NCBI GenBank assembly: GCA_964035575.1
Contig: OZ037858.1
Coordinates: 310,001 to 374,000, forward strand
DNA from: Rhynchopus sp. YZ270_cl-10
Taxonomy: Eukaryota; Euglenozoa; Diplonemea; Diplonemida; Diplonemidae
DNA length: 64,000 nucleotides
Direction: 5' to 3'
Shown here one piece after another: positions 20,443-29,859 of this stretch (position 1 is the first letter of the stretch; every line of letters starts with the position of its first letter). The notes beneath the pieces were generated by a model. The model saw nothing but the letters and a program-made list of their open reading frames with translations, did not search any database and was not told the origin of the DNA. The position numbers and the translations under genes are program-made.

Positions 20443-21621
20443 TCATTTCTTTGTTTTGTCCTTTTTCGCTTTAGGGGCACGTTGTTTGAGGCCCGTCTTG
20501 CGGATGGGCTGAGGGTCGGTGGGGGTCTGCTCTTCGCTGGGTGGAGCACTGTCTTTGTGTTGCGTTGTTTTCACCTTTTCTTTTGTCTTCGTCTTTGCTT
20601 CCTTCTCCTTCTCCTTCCCTTTGTCCGGGCCAGGTGCGCCAAGCAGTCTACTATTTTCCTCTCTCTTCGCAGCAGTCTCCTTCGCACGCAACAAGCGCAT
20701 AATACGTTCACGCTCCGCAAGCTCACTCTCACCCGTACCAAGCCAGCCATCAACCTTTGAAAGGCGGATCACAATCAACGTCCCTTCAACCATCACAATC
20801 ACGCATGCTGCAATTGCAGCGCTGTTTTGGAGAGAGAAAATGTATTGCAGGTACTTCCTTTATTGAGAAGGCGAGGGGGGGTGCAAACAATGTACTGTAG
20901 GGAGTTAGCGTCTGTTCTCAATATTTCCTCGAGACGTTGAGAAAAAGGGGGAAATAATGTGTTTGGCGGAAGTTTGCTAAAATCAGGTGGAAGGAAAAAA
21001 ACAGAAAAATAGAAAAATAGAAGGACATACAATACCCATCCCCAGTGCTCCCGAGCAGAGAGCTTCGCAGCAACATAAGCGGCAGGAACGCAGACAAGAA
21101 GGATCATCAAAAAGTCCATCGGCATGGTCATACCCTCTCTGAAGGGGAAAAAAAATGGAAGTTGGCAAAATTGTTTTTATCACATACTTCATCGTTGCAA
21201 CAAAACGTTCCCTCTCCATTTGACTCGCATCGACATTCGAGACCATTCGCGAGTACTCCTTTTTCTCTGCGTGTTTACGCATGTCTTTGTTGCTTTTATA
21301 GTCCTTTTTGCGGTCAGGGTTTTCCAACCGCCAACGAACAGAAGGGTCTCTGTGGTATACGGCTGTGGAGGCGATCACCTCATGCAGGTGTTGCGGCAGG
21401 CCGTTCTGCCCACGCTTTGCCTCGAGGAGGGTCCAGCACTTCTGCAGTGTTGTCCACTTGACATGCAGGGGTTCGTCTCTGCACAGCGAATCATCACTCT
21501 CATCTGGATCCTCTGTCCGCAAAGAGGCCTTCACCTCTGTCAGAAGCTTCCCACGCGCCACCCCCATCGCCTCCGCCAGCACTACCTCCACATGCCCTCG
21601 CAAATGAAACATCAACGGCAT
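20443..21621 (-). CDS. Vma12/TMEM199-like V-ATPase assembly factor, 3 exons
   Basis: Resembles Vma12 (TMEM199), an ER membrane protein needed to assemble the V-ATPase Vo sector. Exons 21621-21188, 21138-21031 and 20821-20443 join to 306 aa. Introns are 49 and 209 bp, start GTATGT, and phases match. Family features: a soluble N-terminal part, then KKEYSRMVSNVDASQMERER just before the membrane part (compare the EYxRMxxNV motif of the family). Two membrane helices follow, one in exon 2 (FLMILLVCVPAAYVAAKL) and one in exon 3 (AAIAACVIVMVEGTLIVI). The cytosolic tail is Lys-rich, possibly an ER-retention-like KTKK end. Splicing is required to join the two helices. Confidence 0.75.
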
Positions 21622-21765
21622 CTTTGGGACAGATTATCCCTGTTTTTTTGTCCCCAACCACTGCAGGTGGGTTGGAGTGAAAGGTGTGAGGAGTATAGTG
21701 ATGAAAAAAGGGTTGTTGATTGGCGACTGATCATACGATAAGATGAAAGCAAAAAAGTGCCTACG

Positions 21766-21880
21766 GTGTCAGAAAAGGTGTGAAAAGGAAACCTAATGGC
21801 TTGACCAGATCGCAGTGTGAATGGGGGTGTGGTGCAACCGCTCGTCGCACCCTTCTGAAGGGTTGTGAACTGCAACGCTT
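21766..21880. repeat. short dispersed repeat, family VI
   Basis: Plus-strand GGAAACCTAATGGCTT...GTGTGAATGGGGGTGTGGT...CAACCGCTCGTC..., matching 45043-45140 in the same order and orientation with small indels. Confidence 0.8.
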
Positions 21881-22372
21881 TGATGCAACAATAGTCGAGA
21901 CGCGAGCAGCTTGAAATTTTCAAAATTACAAAAAAGGGGGAGTTCTTTTCGGGGAGAGGGGGTAACTGGGTGGGGTGGGTACTGCACTCGGCTCTAGGGT
22001 TTGTTTGTCGCTGAACAGCAGTGCGTCGGAATTTTTTTACTTCGGCAATGGCAAAAAAAGAAAGGGAGAACAGGCGTATGAGATATAGCGTGTCTTCTGA
22101 CAAGCCTAAGGTGTTCCCGCCGTGCAAAAAGAAAAAAAAGAAAATGTGGCATATCTTTTGACACAAAAAAGAACGTGTGCAAAATGCTGTGAACACCGTT
22201 CATCGCAGCAAAGAAATATCCCCCCACTCTTTTTTTTCTCAGGTTTCGGGAAACACCGGATGTACAAAAAAGAGAAAAAAAAATGAAGTTAGAAATTTAG
22301 TTGGATGCGCGTATCGCATGGAACGCCAACAATCACGCATCTTCCCCACCCATGACCCAAAAAAAGAGAAGT

Positions 22373-22440
22373 TAACAAGTGCAAACACCTCACCGGACAC
22401 CGGAGGACGCAGGCACCGATTCTCCGGTGATTCTAAAGGT
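22373..22440 (-). repeat. LINE 3'-tail-like repeat (family IV), diverged
   Basis: Plus-strand AAGTTAACAAGTGCAAACAC...GACGCAGGCACCGATTCTCC, similar to the LINE 3' end at 34110-34165. Confidence 0.5.
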
Positions 22441-22525
22441 TTTGAAAAAATGCAAAAATCCTCTGAAATACACTAAAAAAAAAAATGTGGGAAATGCGTT
22501 ATTGCGATGGGTCACTGTAAAACAA

Positions 22526-22585
22526 AGTGAAGTTATTGATGCAGGCACCTCCGACTGACCCACGATGCCAGCCCCCCCCGGATGA
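22526..22585. repeat. short dispersed repeat, family V
   Basis: Plus-strand GTTATTGATGCAGGCACCTC then CGACTGACCCACGATGCCAG. Related copies at 44700-44755 and 44955-45015. Confidence 0.65.
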
Positions 22586-22600
22586 AAGCAAACAAATACG

Positions 22601-22631
22601 TCTTGAAGATACAGCCCTGTGACAGTGTACC
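22601..22631. repeat. short dispersed repeat, family III fragment
   Basis: Plus-strand TCTTGAAGATACAGCCCTGT then GACAGTGTACC. Confidence 0.6.
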
Positions 22632-23100
22632 AAAAACGCTGCCGAAAAATAGGGTGTCATTTTCGTCCTCTTTTATTGTTGTATCGACAATCACTGCACA
22701 CCTACTGGTTTTAAGCCTTATTGTACTACGGAAGGTATCGACGCCCTTTTTTGACTTTTAAACTGACGGAAAAAGTTCGTTACGACATTCGTTAAGTCTT
22801 GGTTCATTTTATTGATTTTTTTCTTGAGAAAAAACGAAACTCTTTCAAAGTCTTTTGTTTTCTCAACGCTTTTTCATAAGCGATTCCTCTCACAACAAAC
22901 CTTTTTTGCTTTGTTTCATTCGAAGCCTAACCTTGAACGATTAGTTTCATATACTTTCAAAGAGAAAAGCACAAGAACGTTCCGTACAAACTTGAACAAA
23001 AAAACAAACAAAAAAGAATCGATATTCGGATACCTACTGGGTTCCCTCTGAACCCCTCTCTGTGACCACCAAAAATGCAGACCAGAAAACGAGAAAAAAA

Positions 23101-23145
23101 TTGATAGTACAAACGCCTCTCCGGGACGCAGGCACTGACGCTCCG
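23101..23145 (-). repeat. LINE 3'-tail-like repeat (family IV)
   Basis: Plus-strand TTGATAGTACAAACGCCTCT then CCGGGACGCAGGCACTGACG, close to the LINE tail at 34116-34155. Confidence 0.7.
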
Positions 23146-23220
23146 TATTATAAAAAAAAAATCGACCCTACCAAAAAAATCTGACGATCTGGGACCATCA
23201 TATTTCCCCACTTTTCATCT

Positions 23221-23328
23221 AATGGTGGCAGTATTGTGATAGGGGCCCATTGGAATACACAAAATACACCACATTTTTGATGTATTTTGTGCATTCCAAT
23301 GGGCTCCCATCACAATACTGCCACCATT
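23221..23328. repeat. fold-back (hairpin) repeat
   Basis: Two 48-bp arms in inverted orientation (23221-23268 and 23281-23328, about four mismatches; arm start AATGGTGGCAGTATTGTGAT) with a 12-bp loop. In RNA this would be a long hairpin. It lies 18 bp past the stop of the phosphatase gene. A single arm recurs at 58382-58430, in front of the amino-acid transporter gene. Confidence 0.9.
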
Positions 23329-23345
23329 ATTTTCCCCCCTTTTTT

Positions 23346-25343
23346 TTACAACTTCGCATCGTTCTTCTCCCCATTCAGAATTTGATTCAGTGCCGCAGGA
23401 GAAAGAGGCGCGCCTAGGAGAAGATTGCATCCTTCAATGAAAACGGCTTGTTTTGAGTCATCTCGGGTATGCGCAAGACGGAGAAGGTATTTGATTCGCT
23501 GCTCCGCACATTCGAGAAACGCTGTCACAGAAGGGGTGAACACCCAATCCACCATGTCCTCTATTGCGTCTTCGTCGTCTTCATCAGATTTAAACCCTGC
23601 CCCACCGCGGATCCCCCCTGACACCAATGTCAACACAGAGAGAGGGACTTCCGGAAGGTGTTTCTTCATCAGCGACAACACTGCAACTTCATTGAGCCCC
23701 TTTCCTGCCGTGGTGGCAGGGAGGGTGCCTTCACACTGTCTTTCCTTCGAGACTGCGACCCGCATGAGTTGGGTATGCCAAGAGGGGAGAGGACGTGGTG
23801 TGCAAAGGTATGACGCCTGTTGCAGAAATGCGTTGTATCGCACCGAGCCGTCGCTGTTCACAAAACCACGGTTGCGGAGAGCAGTTTCGAGGGACGGTGC
23901 GATTACGGTACATTGTGCGATATTTGTGACAGAAGCAATACCATATAACCATACTTCACGCGAGACCTGCCCTGCTGCAGTCTCATTACGCCCCCAATAG
24001 AAAAGCAATAACGCAGCATGTCGTACACAAGAGTTGCGGATATGGTTTACACACCGTTCCACCGGGTCTACCCCGCCACGGTACATAGCTGAGAGCGTGC
24101 CGTATGGGACTGAATATTGAAATGGTCGTTTTGTGTGAGGATTTTTTGCGGAATTGCGAGGATCGTCTGCGACCCACATAGGCGGCTCGTAGGTGTACAC
24201 ATTGTGCTCGGTGTTCTTTTGTTGTGGGGTGAATTTGACGACCGAGCCTTTATTGCATTTCCGCTCTGCATTGTCCCCTGGATCAACCTGTTGTGTTTCG
24301 ATATTCCACCCCGACAACGTATAGTTTGAAGCAGAGAAGACAGTGAAAACCGTCCCCTTATGATGCAACAGATAACCCTCCTCCCCCGGATATTGGTGGC
24401 TTCGCACCACCATTTGAAGGGAGTTTCCAGCGAGAAACGCGCCGGTCACATCTTCGCCAAACAGAACACCTTCACCACGTGGTGACGGCTTTGCACCAAG
24501 GTCTGCTGGGTTCGGGTCGCTCCACAACGAATGTGTACAGATATCTACCTGTCTCCGTGACAACCTCGCATGCGGTCCACGTGGTACCTGACTGATTTCC
24601 TTCAAAGTAACCCCTTTGCACCCATACAACCCCCCATGCACCACGAATACCCGCGAATTTATCGTACAGCACAAAGGCAACCACATAAAAACATCTCTGA
24701 ACAGTGTGTACACGTAGTGCCCGTATTTCGAGGTGCATTCGTCGTAAAACCCGTAGACAAGGTTGAGTGCTTCGTCTTCGTGGTTTCCTCGGTTGATGTG
24801 TACAAAATCGGGGTACGCCAGCTTCAGTAGTAGAACCAAACAGAAAACCTCACATCCATTGTTCCCTCTGTCCACGTAGTCGCCGTTGAAACAGATTTTT
24901 AAATCGTTTCGTGGGAGTCCGTGGGTGTCGAGAATGAGAAGTAGGTCTCCTATTTGTCCATGCAGATCACCAACTACTACGACATCGCCATTCAGCTGGC
25001 CCAACGTGTTTTGGCTTTGGATGAGAGGGAGAGAAGCCTTGAGGATGCGTACCGTGTCCAAATAGGAAATGGATTTTCCTTGCTTGAGATGGTTCATGAA
25101 TTGTTTGATAGACTGTGGCCCCGGGACAACGTTTGATGCAAAAGTTTCTGAGACGGGGCGAGGTATTCTGCTTCCAACGGCGGCCTGAGCGCATTGTGCG
25201 AGATAGACCTGGTATTCTTCTGTTCCCTCCGGTGGGCCTGCAAGAACGGCCTTCCAAGCCTGCCCCTTATCCTGCAACCTCTTCAACACCTCCATCCCAT
25301 TGTGGTCGCGAAGAAGCATATCTACTGCCGTTTCCGCCAGCAT
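23346..25343 (-). CDS. PPEF/RdgC-type serine/threonine protein phosphatase
   Basis: 665 aa, ATG at 25343. A PPP-family metallophosphatase: GDLHGQ (125-130), GDYVDRG (154-160), RGNHED (185-190), FVVHGG (233-238) and a later RSHQ supply the two-metal site and general acid. The segment after GNHE (NLVYGFYDEC...VFMWLPL) is closest to the PPEF/RdgC (PP7-like) branch. Instead of recognisable C-terminal EF-hands there is a 260-residue tail (about 400-665) I cannot assign, with an acidic patch (DEDDEDAIEDM). The N-terminal 100 residues could hold a regulatory segment, but I see no IQ motif. All key catalytic residues look present, so it should be active. Confidence 0.9.
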   Translation of the reverse strand: MLAETAVDMLLRDHNGMEVLKRLQDKGQAWKAVLAGPPEGTEEYQVYLAQCAQAAVGSRIPRPVSETFASNVVPGPQSIKQFMNHLKQGKSISYLDTVRILKASLPLIQSQNTLGQLNGDVVVVGDLHGQIGDLLLILDTHGLPRNDLKICFNGDYVDRGNNGCEVFCLVLLLKLAYPDFVHINRGNHEDEALNLVYGFYDECTSKYGHYVYTLFRDVFMWLPLCCTINSRVFVVHGGLYGCKGVTLKEISQVPRGPHARLSRRQVDICTHSLWSDPNPADLGAKPSPRGEGVLFGEDVTGAFLAGNSLQMVVRSHQYPGEEGYLLHHKGTVFTVFSASNYTLSGWNIETQQVDPGDNAERKCNKGSVVKFTPQQKNTEHNVYTYEPPMWVADDPRNSAKNPHTKRPFQYSVPYGTLSAMYRGGVDPVERCVNHIRNSCVRHAALLLFYWGRNETAAGQVSREVWLYGIASVTNIAQCTVIAPSLETALRNRGFVNSDGSVRYNAFLQQASYLCTPRPLPSWHTQLMRVAVSKERQCEGTLPATTAGKGLNEVAVLSLMKKHLPEVPLSVLTLVSGGIRGGAGFKSDEDDEDAIEDMVDWVFTPSVTAFLECAEQRIKYLLRLAHTRDDSKQAVFIEGCNLLLGAPLSPAALNQILNGEKNDAKL

Positions 25344-26077
25344 CTTTTTATTTTGATTTTAACACAAAATTCATAAAGTGAATGAAAAAGAGGGAGGGGA
25401 GTGGGGATCCTGCCGAGGGTGAGTATGCTTTGGGTAAGAAAATAAGGGAATCAGCAAAGAGAAATTCTTTTTTTTTTTTTTTTTTGCCGCAAAACGCGTG
25501 AAGTATTTGTTATTTTTCCTTTGTGGTTTGTTATGTTTTGTTTTGTTCTGTAGTTTCGACAATCACCCTGCCCGAAGACGGGTTTTGCACAAAAGTCGCC
25601 CGAAGGCTAATGAATTTCAACATGTATAGATACAGTTCATCCTCAACCCAAAGAAATCTCTTTTAAACCGTAGGACTCAGTTTATGAGATAACACATGGT
25701 CGCTGTTTACTCAGCACGGGGACGAAACATGCGGGTTTTTAGAGCAATAAGTAAAAGAAATAAATTTCTTTCTATTTGAAACAAACGTTTATATTAGAGC
25801 GACAGAGAGGAAAATTACACGCGCATAGGAATGTAACAAAGGGGCGGCCGGGGTGAAAAGGTGGGCCTGCACGCACTCTGGTGGGGAAGAAAAACAGTGG
25901 GTTGATAAGGGCTGTCTTGAAGTGAGGGAAAAGGGGTCAACGACAGTGTTGTGGGAATTCTTTTGAAAGATTGCTCCCAGACCTTCACCAGATGGCGGGG
26001 TTGGCTTGCCACAAAAAGGAAGAAAAAAAAAATGCACCATATTGGGCGGTAGCTTTTCGCAGTGCCTACAGACACTT
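25344..26077. other. intergenic spacer
   Basis: No gene or clear repeat. A poly(T) tract at about 25468-25485 lies on the plus strand; nothing else stands out. Confidence 0.55.
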
Positions 26078-27238
26078 CTATTTGCCCTGGATAGCGTTCC
26101 ATGCTGGAAAGTCGTATGTTTTTAAAGAAGTGCACTCTTCAAGAAAGTAGTCATCAATTCGTGTCACAGCACTCAATCCTGCAAAGTTGATTGAGTTCAA
26201 CGACGTGCAACCACACAAGAAGTACATCCCAAGGCTTGTGACACTGCCCAATCCTGTAAAGTCGATTGAGGTCAACGACGTGCAATCTGATAAGAAACTG
26301 TTCCCAAGGCTTGTGACACTGCATAATCCTGCAAAGTCGATTGAGGTCAACGACGCGCAACCATATAAGAAGGAGCCTCCAAGGCTTGTGACACTGCGTA
26401 ATCCTGCAAAGTCGATTGAGTTCAACGCCGTGCAAGTTACTAAGAAGTGGCTCCCAAGGCTTGTCACACTGCATAATCCTGCAAGGTCGATTGAGGTCAA
26501 CGACGTGCAACCTGATAAGAAGTAGTCTCCAAGGCTTGTCACACTGCCCAATCCTGCACAGTCGATTGAGGTCAACGACGTGCAATCTGCTAAGAAGTAC
26601 TCTCCAAGGCTTGTCACACTGCGCAATCCTGCAAAGTCGATGGAGGTCAACGCCTCGCACTCTGATAAGAAGCCGCTTCCAAGGCTTGTGACACTGCTCA
26701 ATCCTGCAAAGTCAATTGATTTCAACGACGTGCAACCCATTAAGAAGCAGTTCCCAAGGCTTGTGACACTGCATAATCCTGCAAAGTTGATTGAGGTCAA
26801 CGCCTCGCAATCTGATAAGAAGCTGTCTCCAAGGCTTGTGACCCTGGCCAACGGGGCACTCAGATCAAGGCTACTTAACGTTGTGTTTGCCAGGAACCTG
26901 TTCGGTGTCGCAGTTACAACTTCTGCCTGCAGAAACAACTGAGCTACCTTGGGGTCTTTCACACGCGCAAGCCTCTTTGGTGTGAGGTCTGTTTCACCCA
27001 ATGCACGAAGAGCTGCAATGGATTCTTGCTTCTTCGTCTGCTTCATGACGACTGTGTCGCCAGCACTCAGCGCTGTGATGTTGATGTCCTCTCCTTCGCC
27101 TCCGAATGCCATGTGAAAGCTGTCTTCAGCAAACCCCGCTGTAGTTGCCACCTTCCGCTGCAGGTCCCTCGCTGTGTCATCCACATCCACATCGACGACG
27201 TACGTCTTACCATCAAAGCCCTCGACGTTGAGTTCCAT
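26078..27238 (-). CDS. ubiquitin-like domain + BspA-type leucine-rich repeat protein
   Basis: 386 aa from the ATG at 27238. The frame is open further upstream but without similarity. Residues 1-70 look ubiquitin-like (MELNVEGFDGKTYVVDVDVD, later GDTVVMKQ). After a linker (about 70-120) come about ten near-identical 25-residue leucine-rich repeats of the LRR_5/BspA kind, consensus LxSVTSLGxxFLxxCTSLTS then IDFAG. DNA period is exactly 75 bp (for example 26327 to 26402), so the repeats amplified recently at DNA level. Probably a protein-binding scaffold; the ubiquitin-like head could link it to protein turnover, which is inference. Confidence 0.85.
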   Translation of the reverse strand: MELNVEGFDGKTYVVDVDVDDTARDLQRKVATTAGFAEDSFHMAFGGEGEDINITALSAGDTVVMKQTKKQESIAALRALGETDLTPKRLARVKDPKVAQLFLQAEVVTATPNRFLANTTLSSLDLSAPLARVTSLGDSFLSDCEALTSINFAGLCSVTSLGNCFLMGCTSLKSIDFAGLSSVTSLGSGFLSECEALTSIDFAGLRSVTSLGEYFLADCTSLTSIDCAGLGSVTSLGDYFLSGCTSLTSIDLAGLCSVTSLGSHFLVTCTALNSIDFAGLRSVTSLGGSFLYGCASLTSIDFAGLCSVTSLGNSFLSDCTSLTSIDFTGLGSVTSLGMYFLCGCTSLNSINFAGLSAVTRIDDYFLEECTSLKTYDFPAWNAIQGK

Positions 27239-27645
27239 TGGTGTTTTGTGTGTATTCTGTTGTGGGAGTGGGTGTAAGATACGGCCATTGATTGCGTATG
27301 GGCGCTTCGCCCAAATTGCCTGATTCCCAATGCGGGTCACACCACAGTTCTCCTCACCCTGACACATCTTGGAAGAGGTGCGCGGGCTGTGTCCCCACGA
27401 GGAAAAGGGAAACTATCCCCCCTGCCCAGTCGCAGTGTGGAACCCCGCTATGTAGCACAACAAAACTAAGCAAGAGGAGTACACTGATTTTTTTTTTGTT
27501 GATCTACTCAAACACCACCCGAATTGGTTCTCAAAATGTCACCCAAAAGGGAGGAGGCTAGGAAAGCACTCTATCCCTCCGAACCTGAAATGAGACAATG
27601 TTTCCTTCCACACAACAATCTAACGTCCTCCAAAAAAAAAAGAAA

Positions 27646-27685
27646 AGTTTATAAGATGATCCTCTCTCATGCTTAGTCACCTTAT
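27646..27685. repeat. short dispersed repeat, family II
   Basis: Plus-strand AGTTTATAAGATGATCCTCT then CTCATGCTTAGTCACCTTAT, just downstream of the 27729-28430 gene. Confidence 0.75.
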
Positions 27686-27728
27686 GAAAAAATGAGCATC
27701 CGGCTATTTTTTTTTTTACAACTTTTTT

Positions 27729-28430
27729 TTAGGGCTTTTTCTTGTCATTCTCAACTTTTTCTTCGTGTTCTTTTATCATTTTGTCGATGTCGTAGCTTTC
27801 CTTCATACGATCCGCTGCGTATGGGAGAGAACCAAGCAAAAAAGGTGTCGACATCGATGATAGACATGCCCCTGCTGCCATGCTTGCAAAGGTCGAAATC
27901 GTTTCTTTCCCTATCCCGGTCAACCCCATTATCCAGGACGTAAACGACAGAGGGTCAAACGCGAGCAACGCCGTCGTTGCCACCATCAACGCAATACCAA
28001 CCAGATCACGCGACACAAAGTAGGCTGCCCCATACTGATCCACCAGCTCCGTACCACGGTCCCACCATGCCGATGCTCTAGGGTACTTCTCTTGCACCTT
28101 CTTTGTGTACGCCTCCACATCCTTTCCCCCAGCAATGGGCATTACCAGCCTCCATATTTCCACCTGCTTCAACAAAGGGAATACCTTTGATAGTGCATAG
28201 GCCCCACCTAGGTCTAAAGGCAAGCGTACCCGCTTCAAAGGGCGCGTCACAGCAAACGCCAGGGCAACCTCGGAAGGAACCCCTACAGCCTTGCACAGCA
28301 GCGTGCCAACCCCAAACAGCCCTGCGCGTACCCCGGCAATGTACACCACGCAGGTAAATGGGTTTACCTTAAGCACCCTATTGGTCTCGATGACCCATCT
28401 CTTGTTAAGGGAGTACTTTGGCTCCCTCAT
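27729..28430 (-). CDS. predicted membrane protein, possibly FAM210/DUF1279-like
   Basis: 233 aa from the ATG at 28430, chosen because a strong pyrimidine tract ending TTTATTCAG lies four bases upstream (trans-splice acceptor). Hydrophobic segments occur near residues 27-50 (CVVYIAGVRAGLFGVGTLL), 140-165 (VGIALMVATTALLAF) and 175-205. The stretch VDQYGAAYFVSRDLVG recalls the YG...Y...R...G pattern of DUF1279/FAM210 mitochondrial membrane proteins, a weak match by eye. C-terminus is charged (KEHEEKVENDKKK). Function not assigned. Confidence 0.75.
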   Translation of the reverse strand: MREPKYSLNKRWVIETNRVLKVNPFTCVVYIAGVRAGLFGVGTLLCKAVGVPSEVALAFAVTRPLKRVRLPLDLGGAYALSKVFPLLKQVEIWRLVMPIAGGKDVEAYTKKVQEKYPRASAWWDRGTELVDQYGAAYFVSRDLVGIALMVATTALLAFDPLSFTSWIMGLTGIGKETISTFASMAAGACLSSMSTPFLLGSLPYAADRMKESYDIDKMIKEHEEKVENDKKKP

Positions 28431-28433
28431 TTC

Positions 28434-28490
28434 CTGAATAAAGGGGGGGTGGGGAAAGGGGAAAGGGGAGGGGGAAAGAAAAGTTGACAA
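28434..28490 (-). promoter_or_regulatory. trans-splice acceptor with long pyrimidine tract
   Basis: On the minus strand a run of about 45 mostly C/T bases ends CTTTATTCAG, four bases before the ATG at 28430. This is the clearest trans-splice acceptor in the window. Confidence 0.75.
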
Positions 28491-29127
28491 TCAGTTCCGG
28501 GGGGAATCACACAACCGTGGCTTTCGAGAAAAAAAGCGAAGAAGAACACAAGATTGCACCCAAAAAACCCCATGCCCACGAGAAAACCCGGGGTCATAAA
28601 CGCTCCGCTCCTCTCCGCTCCGCTGCGCAAGCACCTACCCTGCACCTCTTAGCCAATCCCAACAGGGTGCTTCAACCTCAGAGAAAAAAAACTATGAAGG
28701 CGTACAAGAGGAAGTGAAAAAGGGCATATGATATGTCGTTGGCATAGACAGTAACACTTTCTGAGTCGACAAGGGTTGCCCACAAGAATACACAATAAAA
28801 TGCGTTTGGAAGTGAAGCCTTCTGTAGAACGGTAGGCTGCCATTGAGGTCATTTGAATGAGATAAGAAAAAATGGGAAAATCGCCAAACCTTTTTTTAGG
28901 GAATATGAGCGGTACGGGGAGAAGAGGGGGGGGAAACAGGAAAAGGGAGAACTGAAGATCGGTCAAGATCTTAGGGAAGGGGGTAGGGTCGGGGAATTGG
29001 AGGTGTGGGGGGGTATAATCTAAATCGGCAGGCAAAAAAACCAATCAAATGCCTGAAAGGGGGAAAATGGGGGAGGAATCCGTTTGTATATTTGGGGGGG
29101 TTTTACTTTCTTCTTTTTGATAATTTG

Positions 29128-29176
29128 AAAAACTTGGTTGTATTAGTGTAGACACCCGAAAATGAACTCCACTATA
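29128..29176. repeat. short dispersed repeat, family I
   Basis: Plus-strand AAAACTTGGTTGTATTAGTG then TAGACACCCGAAAATGAACT. Representative copy of the family. Confidence 0.85.
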
Positions 29177-29545
29177 CTGCCGATAATTTGTTGGTTTTAG
29201 TGTATACCGCCATTCAGACAGTCTTCACTTTCCAGAAAAAAAAACACCCAGGTTTTTTATTTTTTGGGGGAGGAGTGGGAATTTATGGTTTGTTTGTTTT
29301 TTGTAGGATCTAGCCAAACCGTAATAGGATCAGGGGCCATGCGAGATGCATTTTTATTGTTACGCCTTCCCCCTATATCAATTATCTAACGGACATCGTT
29401 TTCGTGGTCCTTTTATTTCTAAGATTCTTGGTAAAAAAAAATATGTCAAATTGAATGGGTAAAAAATCACAAAAGAGGCCGTAAGTGAAAAACGCCTCAC
29501 CAGAGACAGACTGGCAGACACTCTTCCCCAGACAATAAGAATGGA

Positions 29546-29588
29546 AAAGCTTGTAAGATGATCCCAAGCTCGTATTATTATCACCTTA
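29546..29588. repeat. short dispersed repeat, family II
   Basis: Plus-strand AAGCTTGTAAGATGATCCCA then AGCTCGTATTATTATCACCT. Confidence 0.65.
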
Positions 29589-29859
29589 GAAGGCCTCCAA
29601 GAAGAACAGAGGGAAGACATTGTCGGCACGGCCAATGCATTTCGTCGCGAAAAAGAAAATACAAAGTTTTCTGAAAAAATCAGTTAAAAAGAACCACAAG
29701 CGATGTACGACACCACGGGGGGTGATGTGCTATCCTTCTTGGATACATTTTGCTTTTTTTTCGTCTACGATTTGCACTCTTCCCTTCACTTCTTCACTCT
29801 TTTTTTCGGTATTTTTTTCTACGAATTTCCCCCCCATATCTATTTTATTCCCCCGACAT

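Larger units (their letters stand above)
21622..23345. other. intergenic spacer rich in repeats
   Basis: No gene supported. It contains a family VI block (about 21766-21880, shared with 45043-45140), LINE-tail fragments (22373-22440, 23101-23145), a related unit at 22526-22585, a family III fragment (22601-22631), and a fold-back repeat at 23221-23328. Confidence 0.6.
28491..29859. other. intergenic spacer
   Basis: No gene supported. It carries a family I repeat (29128-29176) and a family II repeat (29546-29588), plus purine-rich tracts. Confidence 0.6.
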
